DNA from: a bacterium
GTDB taxonomy: Bacteria > Pseudomonadota > Alphaproteobacteria > Rhodobacterales > Rhodobacteraceae
Direction of reading: 5' to 3'
DNA length: 64,000 bases
NCBI GenBank assembly: GCA_016124195.1
Contig: WGOE01000007.1
Span: 19,340-83,339 of the forward strand
Shown here one piece after another: positions 35,863 to 45,451 of the stretch (position 1 is the stretch's first letter; each line of letters begins with the position of its first letter). A model generated the notes under the pieces. It was not told the origin of the DNA. It made no database searches and worked only from the letters and a program-made list of their open reading frames with translations. Both the position numbers and the translations under genes were made by a program.

Positions 35863-36319
35863 GGATGACTCCTGCGTGTTGCTGCGGGGTCAAGGATGGC
35901 ATGGGGTCTGACTAAGCGTCTGGCACCGGGCTCGCGCGTTCTGCCGATATCGCGCGCCACCCAAGAGAGTGGGGGGCGGAGGCCATTCGTTCCGGCGCCC
36001 GTCAGGACGCGCGTTTTGTCCAACAGGAAACCGCAGCGGGCAATCATCAGGTGCCCGGATAGGGCACAGTTGCGCTCAAGGCATTCCCGCGGCGGCCCAG
36101 GCGGCGCGCAGCCCCCCTCTGCTCCCGGCCTGGAGAGGCTGTCCCATTCCTCCAGGCTACTGCCACGGGCGTCCGAAGCCGGCGTCCGTGGCTTTTTTCT
36201 GCCGACCGTCGCCGCGACACCCCTGCATTCGCGATTCTTCCCAACCTTTAACGGCAGCGGTGTCGCATCGGCTGGTAACGTCAGGCCAAAGGCGGCAATT
36301 CCAGGGTGGACCGGGCGAT
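35863..36319. other. Divergent spacer, catalase/MFS
   Basis: These 457 bases separate the catalase-like start (minus) from the MFS start (plus). Open frames in it have a composition like noncoding GC-rich DNA and give no recognisable protein. Promoters for both genes must be here, but no -35/-10 pair or operator stands out. Confidence 0.4.
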
Positions 36320-37672
36320 ATGGACGGAACCAGACGCGACACTGCGACGGACCTCATCGACAGGCTGGATGCGCTGCCGGTGACCGGGCTTCACCTGCTG
36401 ATCGTGGCGGCCTGCGCGCTGGGCTTCAGTTTCGATCTGGCCGAAATCGTGTTCGGCTCGATCCTGGGCACGATCTTTTCGGCGCCACCCCTGGTCGTGC
36501 CGCAGGAGATGCTGTCCCTGCTTTTGGCCGCCGTCTATGTCGGCGCCATCCTCGGCGCCCCTTTGGGCGGCTGGCTGGCCGACCGTCACGGCCGGCGTCT
36601 GACGATGATCGTGACGCTTCTGGTCCTGGCGCTGACCTCGATGGCGGCGGCGTTCAGTCCGGGAATTTGGGCGCTGATCGTGGCGCGCGGACTGTCGGGC
36701 CTGGCGCTTGGGGCCTATCCGCCGCTGATGACGGCCTACCTGGCCGACATCCTGCCGCCGTCGCGGCGCGGACCCCTGACGATGGCCGCGATCGCGGTTG
36801 GCTATGTCGGGCCGCCGGCGCTGATCTTTGCCGTGCGCGGGCTGACGCCCGTGATGCCTTTGGGGCTGGAGGGGTGGCGCTGGGCCTTCGTGATCGGCGG
36901 CCTTGGCGCGCTGATCTGCGCCGGATTGTTCATGCTGGTGCCGGAATCGCCGCGCTGGCTGGCACGGCGCGGCCGGGCGGGTGCGGCCGCGGGCGCGCTT
37001 GGTACCCTGCTGGCGTCGCGCGCGGTCATGGCCGCCCGGCCCACCCCCGCCAAGTTGCGGCGGCCCGGACCCGCCGGGGAAATGGCGCGACAGACCTACT
37101 TGAGGCGGCTGGCCTTCCTTCTGGTCATTTTCTTTCTCAGCCCCTGGGCCACATCGGGCTTCAGCCTGCTGTCGGGGGCGGTTCTGGTGCAGAAAGGGAT
37201 CAATGTGCGCGATTCACTGCTGTATGTCGGCATTTCGAACTTCGGTCCGATCCTCGGGACGATCCTGGGCGCCTTCTTCATCGACCGGCTGGACCGCCGC
37301 GCCGCGCTGAGCGTCGCGGCCCTTGCCATGGCGGTCTTCGGCATCGCCTTCGGCGCCACCGCGCGACCCGAGGTGCTGATGGCCAGCGGGCTTGCCTTCA
37401 ACCTTGTCACCTCGATGTTCCTGCCGGTTCTGGTGATCTACGCGGCCGAACTGTTCACCACGCCCCGGCGTGCCGTCACGACATCGGTGGCCTGGGGGGC
37501 AAACCGGATCGGGTCGGCACTGGTTCCGCTGGCGCTTTTGCCGCTGCTGCGGGAGGCGGGGTCGATGCCGGTCTTTGTCGTGATCGGCGGGACGCTGGTG
37601 CTTTTTGCCGCGGTGGTCCTGGGTTTCGGCCCCGGGGGCATGGCAGGACGCGCCCTGCCGGAGGAGGATTAG
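36320..37672 (+). CDS. MFS transporter, sugar/acid porter type
   Basis: This 450-aa protein has 12 predicted helices. The cytoplasmic loop 2-3 motif GGWLADRHGRRLTM and the ESPRWLARRGR segment after helix 6 are typical of the sugar/metabolite:H+ symporter group (AAHS/SP-like). I start at MDGTRRDTATDLIDRL because longer in-frame starts add about 117 residues with no membrane or family character; the SD is weak. The stop overlaps the regulator's stop by four bases (convergent). The substrate is unknown. Confidence 0.85.
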   Translation: MDGTRRDTATDLIDRLDALPVTGLHLLIVAACALGFSFDLAEIVFGSILGTIFSAPPLVVPQEMLSLLLAAVYVGAILGAPLGGWLADRHGRRLTMIVTLLVLALTSMAAAFSPGIWALIVARGLSGLALGAYPPLMTAYLADILPPSRRGPLTMAAIAVGYVGPPALIFAVRGLTPVMPLGLEGWRWAFVIGGLGALICAGLFMLVPESPRWLARRGRAGAAAGALGTLLASRAVMAARPTPAKLRRPGPAGEMARQTYLRRLAFLLVIFFLSPWATSGFSLLSGAVLVQKGINVRDSLLYVGISNFGPILGTILGAFFIDRLDRRAALSVAALAMAVFGIAFGATARPEVLMASGLAFNLVTSMFLPVLVIYAAELFTTPRRAVTTSVAWGANRIGSALVPLALLPLLREAGSMPVFVVIGGTLVLFAAVVLGFGPGGMAGRALPEED

Positions 37673-40416
37673 AGCATGGCCAGCACCTCTGCGGCGCGCA
37701 ACAGATCGCGCGTGGCAAAGCCCTCGCCGAAGGCTGCGAAGACCGGTTCCAGCACGGCGCGGGCTTCGGCGCGGCGGTCGCGGGCGATCAGATCTTCGGC
37801 GATCGTCGTGGCGATGCGCAACTGCCAGCCGAGCGCCCCGGTCCTGGCCGAGCGCTCCAGCGCTGCGCGGAGGGCGGACAGCCTCTGGTCCGGCTTCATA
37901 AGGCGGATCGCGGCACGGGCGATTTCAGGCTCGCACCAGCCGTCTTGGTGGCCGGCGCGTTCGGCGATCTCTTCATCGACCAGAGAGGCGTCGAAGGTCA
38001 CCACGGTATCCTGTTGCAGCGACCCGCGCGGTGCCAATGCGGTCTCGGTTCCGGCGCGGCGATCCAGCACAGCCAGAAACAAATCGCCCCATGACCGCCA
38101 GTGCGACAGGGTGTATCGTTCGGCCTCCTCGCGCATCTCGACCGTCAGCTGGCGCGCTGCCGCGTCCTCGCCCGACCAGAGCGCGACCGGGACCGCGGCC
38201 AGCGCCAGCGCCTGGCAATAGCCAAGCGGGCTGTCGCGCCGGCCAAGCGCCACCGCTTCGGCGGCGATTTCGGCCGCGCCGACCGGGCGGCCCATCAGCC
38301 AATGGGCCCGGGCCGAGACGATCCGCATCGACACCGCCCGATCGACCGCGATCACGCCGTAGGCCAGTGGAATGCGGCGCGAGGGATGCTGGATGACGGC
38401 GGTCGCCAGCTGATGGGCCCGCGCGTTCTGGCCGGAAAACAGCGTGGCCTGGGCCAGAACCCGGTTGACGCCCAACCGGGCCAGATCGTCGCCATGCGCG
38501 GCCACGATGGCTTCGGCGTCCTCGGCATGACGCAGGGCGGACCGGTAGCTGCCGAGGCCCAGTTCGAAGGCGGAATATCCGATCAGCGCGCCGACCCGCA
38601 GCATCTTGTTGCCGGCAAGATCGGCCAGTCGCAGCGCCGCCTCATAGCCGCGCGCCTGCGAGCCGAACACGCTTTGCTGGTTCTGCGCCAGGGTGCCGAA
38701 GGTGGTCTGGATGCGGACCTCGGCCGCCAGCTCGCGCGGGGAAAGCTTGGGCGCCCTTTCGGTGGCCCGATCCATCCAGTAGCGCAACTCGTCGATCAGG
38801 CCGCGCTGCAGGGCGATGGGCAGGGCGCCGCTGGTCAGGCGCACCCCAAGGGCTGGATCGCCCTCGGCTGAAAACGCCCAATCGAGTGCCGCGCGAAGAT
38901 CGTCGACCAGGGCGCCATAGTCCCTGACCCAGTCCTCGCGGTCCATGACGAGCCAGTCGTCCTGCGCAGCACCCAGCCTGTGTTCCAGATGGCGGGCGTG
39001 CAGCAGGCAAAGGTCGCGGGTCTCTTGCGCCTCGGCGGCACGTTCGGCCGCATAGGCGCGCGTGGTGTCAAGAAGCCGGTAGGTGCTGCGCGCCCCGCCG
39101 GTGCGCGCCACGACGAGCGATTTGTTGACAAGACTCATGAGGTCGGCCAGCACGCTCTGCGCCTGGTCTGACACCGCCATGACCCCGTCCATGCCGAATT
39201 GCCCGCGAAACACCGACAGACGGCGCAACAGCGCCTGTTCGGTCGCGGTCAGGTGACCATAGCTCCAGTCCAGCATGTTGCGCAGGGTGCGATGTCTTGG
39301 CGTGGTGGTGCGCCGCCCCGTCGTCAGCAATTCGAACCGGTCGTCGATCTGCCGGGCCAGTTCGGCCAGCCCGAAAGCATCGACCCGCGCCGCTGCGAGT
39401 TCGATGGCCAGCGGGTTGCCGTCCAGCCGCCGGCAGACCTCGGCCACGGGCGCCACGTCGCGATCGTGAAACGCGAAATGATCCGACGTCGCGCTGGCGC
39501 GCTCCACGAAAAAGGCGATGGCCGGATTGACAAGGGCCTGCGTGGCCGAGGCGTGGTTGAGGTCGGGCGGAACTTCGAACTCCTGCAGGCGGTAGACCCA
39601 TTCGCCCTCGGTCCGCATCGGTTCGGTGCTGGTTGCCAGGATGTGCAGGCCGGGCGCCCGGCGGAAGGCGGCCTCGATCAGGGCGGCCAGTTCGTCAATG
39701 ACATGTTCGCAGCTGTCCAGCAGCAACAACATCTGCCGTTCGGCCAGAAAAGACGTGAGGCCACCCAGCGGTTCGCTGACCGAAACGGAAATCTTGAGCG
39801 CATCGCCGAGCGCGAGGGCCGCGCTTTTGGCCGCCGAAAAATCGACGCTGACCACGCCATCGCGAAACCGTCCGCCGGTGCGCGCGGCCACGTTGCGCGC
39901 CACCGAGGTCTTGCCGACGCCGCCCGCCCCGGTCACGGTGACAAAGCGCCGTTCCAGAACAAGGGCCAGGACCGCCTCGATCTCGGAGGCGCGACCAAGG
40001 ATGGGCAGGCTGGCCGGCACCGCGGCCGGCATCTGCCGCGCGCGGGGTTCGGGTGGGGCCGCCGGCGATCCGGTGTCGATCTCTGCAATGAAGCGATAGC
40101 CCCGGCCGGGCACGGTCGCGATATAAAGCGGCGTCTGCGTATCGCCCAGGGCCCGCCGCAGCGCCGCGACATGGACCCGCAGGTTGGATTCCTCCACAAA
40201 AAGGCCGGGCCAGACCTGTGCCAGGATCTCTTCCTTGGAGACAAGCGCGCCCTCGGCCTCGATCAGGGTCTGCAGGATGGCCAGGGCCCGGCTGCCGACC
40301 CGCACCGGATCGCCATCGCATTCCAGCAGTTGCCGCCGCGGATCGAAGCGGAAGGGACCAAAGCGGAAGGCCTCGCCCTTGAGCCGTGCGGTGTCCTGAT
40401 CGGCGCGGGTCGGCAA
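37669..40416 (-). CDS. PhoB-type winged helix/STAND ATPase regulator (first of pair)
   Basis: This 915-aa regulator has an OmpR/PhoB-like winged helix at about residues 15-112 (RALGD, TVPGRGYRFIAE), a STAND NTPase domain with P-loop GAGGVGKT (163-170), a Walker B-like LLLLDSCEHV and an LPLAIELAAARV-like GxP motif (NPLAIELAAARVDA), then a TPR-like alpha-solenoid. No receiver domain is present. Such proteins act as ATP-dependent, ligand-responsive activators. It is divergent from the AraC-type gene and end-to-end with the MFS gene. The paralogue at 41618 shares the architecture. Confidence 0.9.
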   Translation of the reverse strand: MPTRADQDTARLKGEAFRFGPFRFDPRRQLLECDGDPVRVGSRALAILQTLIEAEGALVSKEEILAQVWPGLFVEESNLRVHVAALRRALGDTQTPLYIATVPGRGYRFIAEIDTGSPAAPPEPRARQMPAAVPASLPILGRASEIEAVLALVLERRFVTVTGAGGVGKTSVARNVAARTGGRFRDGVVSVDFSAAKSAALALGDALKISVSVSEPLGGLTSFLAERQMLLLLDSCEHVIDELAALIEAAFRRAPGLHILATSTEPMRTEGEWVYRLQEFEVPPDLNHASATQALVNPAIAFFVERASATSDHFAFHDRDVAPVAEVCRRLDGNPLAIELAAARVDAFGLAELARQIDDRFELLTTGRRTTTPRHRTLRNMLDWSYGHLTATEQALLRRLSVFRGQFGMDGVMAVSDQAQSVLADLMSLVNKSLVVARTGGARSTYRLLDTTRAYAAERAAEAQETRDLCLLHARHLEHRLGAAQDDWLVMDREDWVRDYGALVDDLRAALDWAFSAEGDPALGVRLTSGALPIALQRGLIDELRYWMDRATERAPKLSPRELAAEVRIQTTFGTLAQNQQSVFGSQARGYEAALRLADLAGNKMLRVGALIGYSAFELGLGSYRSALRHAEDAEAIVAAHGDDLARLGVNRVLAQATLFSGQNARAHQLATAVIQHPSRRIPLAYGVIAVDRAVSMRIVSARAHWLMGRPVGAAEIAAEAVALGRRDSPLGYCQALALAAVPVALWSGEDAAARQLTVEMREEAERYTLSHWRSWGDLFLAVLDRRAGTETALAPRGSLQQDTVVTFDASLVDEEIAERAGHQDGWCEPEIARAAIRLMKPDQRLSALRAALERSARTGALGWQLRIATTIAEDLIARDRRAEARAVLEPVFAAFGEGFATRDLLRAAEVLAML

Positions 40417-40635
40417 GGCGGGCTCCGTGTTGGAAGGTGGGCAGGACCGTCCTTTGGCCCGTCAGAAATACCATAGTCCGGACAATCCTGTCGACCAACC
40501 TTCCCGAAGGATGTTTCGCGGTGAAGGCGGCCTTGCGATCCTTTGCAACCGCTCACCGCGGTTTTCGCAAATGAACTCGATTTGCAGGCCCGCTTGACGG
40601 AGCCTTGTTCCATCGCAAATCGAGGAGGCTGTCTC

Positions 40636-41475
40636 ATGAACATGCAAACAAGTCCGCGCAAATCGCAACGGCCAAGGGTTGTCAGGACCTCTGGTCTGGC
40701 GCCTGCGATCCTGCCCGCGCATCGGGACGAGGCGCCCATGGCAGAGCCTGCGCCGCGGTCCGGCGCTGGCGAGGCCGTCCGCGGCGCCGGCGCCTATTGG
40801 CTGACGACCAGCGGTGCCTCGGGTCAGGTCCAGCTGAAACGCCTGCCGAACTGGACCGACACGCAAAGGCCGCGTGCCGAGCTGCGCCTGCAGATCTCGC
40901 GCGCGGCGCTGTCGCAGGCGGCAAGCCGCGCCGCGATGCGGGACCGGGCGCCGAGCACCGGCCTGGGCGGCGCCCTGCACGCCGTCCTGGCCGCCCTGCA
41001 GGCCCAAGGCGCGCCGGATGCTCAGGACCAGGGCCTTGCCGCCGAGGTTCTGGCGGCGCTTTGCGAAAGCCTGATCGGGTCCGCCGATACGGGTGCGGTC
41101 GCGCTGATCCAGAAGGGCGGCCTTGCGCCCTGGCAAAGAAAGCGGGTCGAGCAGGTCACCGGCGACCAGATCGACGGGCCGGTGCTGATCGAGGACCTCG
41201 CCCGCGCCTGTCGGCTTTCGGCCAGCCATTTCCGCCGCGCCTTCCGGCTTTCGATGGGCACCAGTCCGAACCGCTGGCTGATGGATCGCCGGATCGCAAG
41301 GGCCAAGGACCTGCTGCGCGATCCGGGCCAGACCATCGTGGCGATAGCCCTTGAATGCGGGTTTGGCGACCAGAGCCATTTCACCCGGGTCTTCGGCCGG
41401 GTCGAGGGGATTTCCCCGGGCCGCTGGCGGCGGCTCAACCACGCGGTCCCGGCAGAGGTCGCCCGCCTGCAATAG
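40636..41475 (+). CDS. AraC-family transcriptional regulator
   Basis: The 279-aa protein has a C-terminal AraC DNA-binding domain with two helix-turn-helix units (IEDLARACRLSASHFRRAFRLSMGTSPNRWLMDRRI and VAIALECGFGDQSHFTRVFGRVEGISPGRWRR, about residues 175-275). The N-terminal part (1-165) is Ala/Arg-rich and shows no cupin or known sensor. I start at MNMQTSPRKS, seven bases after GAGGAGG; an upstream start would add 31 residues. It lies between the two large STAND regulators, so the three may form one regulatory locus. Confidence 0.88.
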   Translation: MNMQTSPRKSQRPRVVRTSGLAPAILPAHRDEAPMAEPAPRSGAGEAVRGAGAYWLTTSGASGQVQLKRLPNWTDTQRPRAELRLQISRAALSQAASRAAMRDRAPSTGLGGALHAVLAALQAQGAPDAQDQGLAAEVLAALCESLIGSADTGAVALIQKGGLAPWQRKRVEQVTGDQIDGPVLIEDLARACRLSASHFRRAFRLSMGTSPNRWLMDRRIARAKDLLRDPGQTIVAIALECGFGDQSHFTRVFGRVEGISPGRWRRLNHAVPAEVARLQ

Positions 41476-41617
41476 CACGGCGGATCTGGCGCTTTCGGTC
41501 CGGGCCCCTGGCCGGCTCGGATCGCAAGCGGGGCCGACATTTCAACGATTCACAACAATTCGCGGCCGAAATCGCCGAAATGGCGTAACTTGGTCGGACA
41601 GGTTGGGGATCGGTCGG

Positions 41618-44299
41618 ATGGCAGAGGCGGCGCAGTCGGACCCTTCGGGGGCCTTCACCTTCGATACGGAGCGGCGGACCGTCTGGGTTCGCGGCGTCCA
41701 GTTGCCTCTGGGCAAGCGGCCCTTCGCGCTGTTGAGCGTCCTTGCGTCCCAAAGCGGCCAGATCGTCACGCAGCGCGAGTTGATCGAGAAGGTCTGGCCC
41801 GGCGAAGGCGTAAATCTGGGCAGCCTGCGCGTGCATATGAGCGCTTTGGCCCGCAGCCTTGAACAGGCCACCGGCGCGCAACTGATCAACAACGATCACG
41901 GCCGCGGCTACTGGCTCTTGCCCGAGATCCCCCCGGATGGCGGCGCGCGGGCCGATCCCGCGCCCGATTTGCCACCTTTTTCCGCCTTTCCGGCCCGGCC
42001 GCAAAAACTCATCGGCCTGGACGAGGCGGTGGAGGCGGTCGCGGTGGCCCTCGCCTCGCATCGGTTGGTCAGCATCGTCGGGCCGGGCGGGGTGGGCAAG
42101 ACCTCGCTGGCGATTGCCGCAGCCCAGCGTCAGCGCGGCGATTTTGCCGAAGGGGCCGCCTTTGTCGACCTGTCGCTGTTGGACCGGCCCGAGGCCCTGG
42201 CGCATTTTGTCTGGCAGGCGGCGGGCCTGCACGAGGCGCAGGGTGTCACGCTGCAGGATCTGGCCGATGCGCTGGCCTCAAGGTCGGTTCTGCTGGTCCT
42301 CGACAATTGCGAACACCTGATCGACGCCACTGCGGAATTGTGCGAAGCGGTCATTCCCGCGGCCCCCGGGGTTCGCCTTCTGGCCACCAGCCGCGAAGCA
42401 TTGCGGGCGGTGACGGAAAAGGTCATCCGTCTGCCCGGCATGGCCTTTCCGCGCGCAGAAGTGACCGACCCGGCCGCGGCGCTGGACTATCCGGCGGTTC
42501 AGCTTTTCGCCGAGCAAGCCTCGGCCAGCGGCAGCGATCTTGTGCTGGGCGCGCCCGAGGTCAACACGATCGCGCGGATCTGTGCCGGCCTCGACGGTCT
42601 GCCGCTTGCCATCAAATATGCGGCGGGTCTGCTGGGCATCCTCAGCCTTGACGAGATCGCGGCCGGGATCGACCGCTATCTGTTCGATCTGGGCAGCGGT
42701 CCGCGCGCCGCGGCGCCAAGGCATCAGACGCTGATGGCCACGCTCGATTGGAGCTTTCGCCTTCTGTCCAGCGACGAGAGGCTGCTGCTGATCTGGCTCG
42801 CCACCTTTCAGGGCGAATTCCTTCTGGATGCCGCGGTCACGCTGGCGCAGGGCGCTGGGCTTGCGCGCGAACGTGTGCCCTCGCTTCTGGCCGATCTGGT
42901 GGCAAAGTCGCTGGTCAGCGTGCGCCACACCGGCTCTGCGTCGGTCTACCGCCTCCTGGAGACGATGCGCCATTACGCCTGGCACCGCCTGACCGAGGCA
43001 GGCGGCGAGGCCGAGGCGCGGCGTCACCATGCCCGACTGATGATCGACCTTCTGCGCGAAGCCAACCAGATCCGCAGCACCACACGCCGGCCCGACTGGA
43101 TCGCCCGCTACGGCGCGCTTGTGGCCGACATCCGCTTTGCCGTGGCCTGGGCATTGACCGGCGGGGCCGATCACCAGCTGGGCGCGCGCCTGCTGATCGG
43201 CGCCATACCGTTGCGCCTGCCATACTGGACCACCTCGGAATATCTGTCCCGCCTGCGCAGCGCCCTGGCGATCGTCGATACGGCCCCCTGGGCCAAGGTG
43301 ACGGACCGTGTGGTTCTGAGCTATGAAATCGGCCATATCCTGAACCTGACCCGGGGCGAGACGGACGAACTGGAACGCATGGCCGCGACGGCCGAACCCG
43401 GCGAGGGGCGGGACGATCCGCAGATTCCCGAACGCTTCATGTCGCGCTGGGTGGCGGGTTTCACCCATGGCCTTTACGACGCCACGCTGGAACCGGCGCA
43501 TGGTCTTGCCGCGCTGGCCGATGAAACCGGCGACCGCGAGCTTGCCGTCGTGGCCGAACGCATCATGGCGCAGAGCCTGCATTTCATGGGCGACCAGGAG
43601 GCGGCCGAGGCGCTGGCGGAAAAGGTGCTGGCGACCAGGTTCGAACAGCTTCCCTATTCGCAGATCCCGCACGCCGTCTCGATGCGCATTGTGCTGAGCC
43701 GGATCGCCTTTTTGCGCGGCCGGGCCGATGAGGCGACCCGGATCGCCGCGCAGGCTCTTGACCTGTCCGAGCGGACCAATGCCATGTCGCTTTGTCAGGC
43801 GCTGGGCCTTGCCGCCGTTCCCGTGGCCATCTGGCGCGACGACCTGCAAGGCGCGGGCGGCTTGGCCGAGACCCTGCGCCGCGTCGCCTCTGAAGGCCGG
43901 ATGGATTACTGGATGCGCTGGGCGGAAGACCAATCCCGCGCCATCGACTGGCTGGCGGCCGGCAAGCCCGCCCGACGGCTCTGGCTGGAGGAGAAGGGGA
44001 TCAGTCCCAAGGTCATCGACTTTCTTGCGACGGTGGCGCCGGACCTGTGCACCGAAAAGGCCATCGCGCGGGTCGATATGGGAAGTGTCGGCTGGAACGC
44101 CCCCGAGGTGCTGCGCGCCGCGGCGCTGCGGCTCTGGGTCGCGGATCCGCCACGGGCGGACGATCTTTTGCGGCGTGGCCTGCAACTGGCGGAAAAGCAG
44201 GGCGCCCAGGCTTGGGCGGCGCGCATCGCAGCCAGCCTTCAGGATATGGGCAGGGCCGGCCCCGCGTCCCGGGATGGCCACCCCCCCTCCCGGCCGTGA
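41618..44299 (+). CDS. PhoB-type winged helix/STAND ATPase regulator (second of pair)
   Basis: This 893-aa paralogue of the gene at 37669 has a PhoB-like winged helix (about 10-105, KVWPGEGVNLGSLRVHMSALARSL), a P-loop GPGGVGKT (155-162), Walker B in LLVLDNCEHLID and a conserved LPLAIKYAAGLL motif, then a helical solenoid. Both proteins lack a receiver or kinase. The start ATG is preceded only by a weak purine stretch, and the gene follows AraC by 142 bases, so a separate promoter is likely. Confidence 0.9.
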   Translation: MAEAAQSDPSGAFTFDTERRTVWVRGVQLPLGKRPFALLSVLASQSGQIVTQRELIEKVWPGEGVNLGSLRVHMSALARSLEQATGAQLINNDHGRGYWLLPEIPPDGGARADPAPDLPPFSAFPARPQKLIGLDEAVEAVAVALASHRLVSIVGPGGVGKTSLAIAAAQRQRGDFAEGAAFVDLSLLDRPEALAHFVWQAAGLHEAQGVTLQDLADALASRSVLLVLDNCEHLIDATAELCEAVIPAAPGVRLLATSREALRAVTEKVIRLPGMAFPRAEVTDPAAALDYPAVQLFAEQASASGSDLVLGAPEVNTIARICAGLDGLPLAIKYAAGLLGILSLDEIAAGIDRYLFDLGSGPRAAAPRHQTLMATLDWSFRLLSSDERLLLIWLATFQGEFLLDAAVTLAQGAGLARERVPSLLADLVAKSLVSVRHTGSASVYRLLETMRHYAWHRLTEAGGEAEARRHHARLMIDLLREANQIRSTTRRPDWIARYGALVADIRFAVAWALTGGADHQLGARLLIGAIPLRLPYWTTSEYLSRLRSALAIVDTAPWAKVTDRVVLSYEIGHILNLTRGETDELERMAATAEPGEGRDDPQIPERFMSRWVAGFTHGLYDATLEPAHGLAALADETGDRELAVVAERIMAQSLHFMGDQEAAEALAEKVLATRFEQLPYSQIPHAVSMRIVLSRIAFLRGRADEATRIAAQALDLSERTNAMSLCQALGLAAVPVAIWRDDLQGAGGLAETLRRVASEGRMDYWMRWAEDQSRAIDWLAAGKPARRLWLEEKGISPKVIDFLATVAPDLCTEKAIARVDMGSVGWNAPEVLRAAALRLWVADPPRADDLLRRGLQLAEKQGAQAWAARIAASLQDMGRAGPASRDGHPPSRP

Positions 44300-44421
44300 C
44301 GCTTTCGCGCCCAACGGCGAAACCGCGCGCGTTCCGGGCAAGCCCGCGCAGGGACCGACTGCCACTGTGATCCTCACAGGCTCAGTCCTGGAGTTGTCAG
44401 TTGCGGGCCATGGAGGGCACT

Positions 44422-44883
44422 ATGAAGAACCGTCTCAATCCCTATCACAGCGCGGCCAAGCTCATGGCCGAGGTTACGCGGCTCGAGGCCGAGATCGCCG
44501 GCGCGGGTCTTGAACGCGGGCTGATCCATCTGGTCAAGACGCGGGCCTCGCAGATCAACGGTTGCGCCTATTGCATCAACCTGCACACCGCTGAGGCGCT
44601 GGCCGAGGGCGAGACGCCACAACGCCTGTTTCTGCTGGATGCATGGCGCGAGGCGCCGCTTTACTCGCACCGCGAACGCGCGGCCCTGGCCTGGACCGAG
44701 GCCGTCACCCTGGTGGCGCAAACCCATGTCCCGGACGAGGTGTTCAATGAAGTGCGCGCCTATTTCGACGAGGCGGATCTGGTGCGCCTGACCCTGGTGG
44801 TGGGCATGATCAACGTCTGGAACCGCATCGCGATCAGTTTTCGCGCGATGCCCGCGGCCAAGGCCGAAAGGCCCGCCGCGTGA
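44422..44883 (+). CDS. AhpD/carboxymuconolactone-decarboxylase-like protein
   Basis: This 153-aa alpha-helical protein has the AhpD signature C48-A-Y-C51-I-N-L-H55, with the two Cys and the His of the peroxidase-like active site. The domain is common in small alkylhydroperoxidase-type proteins. GGAGGG sits before the ATG (MKNRLNPYH); earlier in-frame starts (TTG 44401, ATG 44410) are possible but badly spaced. It follows the STAND regulator on the same strand, whose target it may be. Confidence 0.88.
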   Translation: MKNRLNPYHSAAKLMAEVTRLEAEIAGAGLERGLIHLVKTRASQINGCAYCINLHTAEALAEGETPQRLFLLDAWREAPLYSHRERAALAWTEAVTLVAQTHVPDEVFNEVRAYFDEADLVRLTLVVGMINVWNRIAISFRAMPAAKAERPAA

Positions 44884-45055
44884 TCTTTGGGCTTGGGCCC
44901 GTGCCGCGCGAACTTTGGCCTGCCCCGCGTCGCGTGGGCAGGCCGAAGCTTGCAGCGGCAGGCGCCGTCTTTGCCCTTCCTCGTGCAGCGCAGTTTCCGC
45001 CAGTCGGAGGCCGGGCCGCCCGCCCCGTGGTGCGGGGCGAAGCTTCGCGCCATGG

Positions 45056-45451
45056 TCAGTCAAAGAGATCGGGCCGCAGCCTTGCGCGTTCGTAGGACGT
45101 GGCCCGGCGCGGCGGCTGGCTGATGCGCCACAGTTGAAACCCGGCCAGCCAAACGACGCCAAGCCCGATGATGACATGCATGGACATGGCACCGGGATCT
45201 GTGTCGAAGCCGAAGATCCATGGCGACATCAGGGCCCAAAGCCCCAACGTCAGATTGCCCCATTCTTGCCAGGCCGCGAAGCGGGCCAGGGCGACCGCCG
45301 CAAACAGCGCGATCAGGCCGCCCCCGATCCAGGCGTTCCATTGCGCGCCCGCGTCCAGCGGGCCCACGGCCCAGGGTGCAAGGAACAACACCGCGCCAAG
45401 CACCAGATTGGTCGTGTCGATCCAGGATTGGATTTCCGATTGAGTTTGCAT
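45056..45451 (-). CDS. SPW-repeat membrane protein
   Basis: This 131-aa integral-membrane protein contains two SPW-type repeats (readable as APWAVG and SPWIFGF) and about four helices. The start MQTQSEIQSW follows AGAGGTGG; a longer frame upstream has no family support. SPW proteins are small membrane proteins of unknown role that often appear near stress genes. It is convergent with the AhpD-like gene. Confidence 0.85.
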   Translation of the reverse strand: MQTQSEIQSWIDTTNLVLGAVLFLAPWAVGPLDAGAQWNAWIGGGLIALFAAVALARFAAWQEWGNLTLGLWALMSPWIFGFDTDPGAMSMHVIIGLGVVWLAGFQLWRISQPPRRATSYERARLRPDLFD

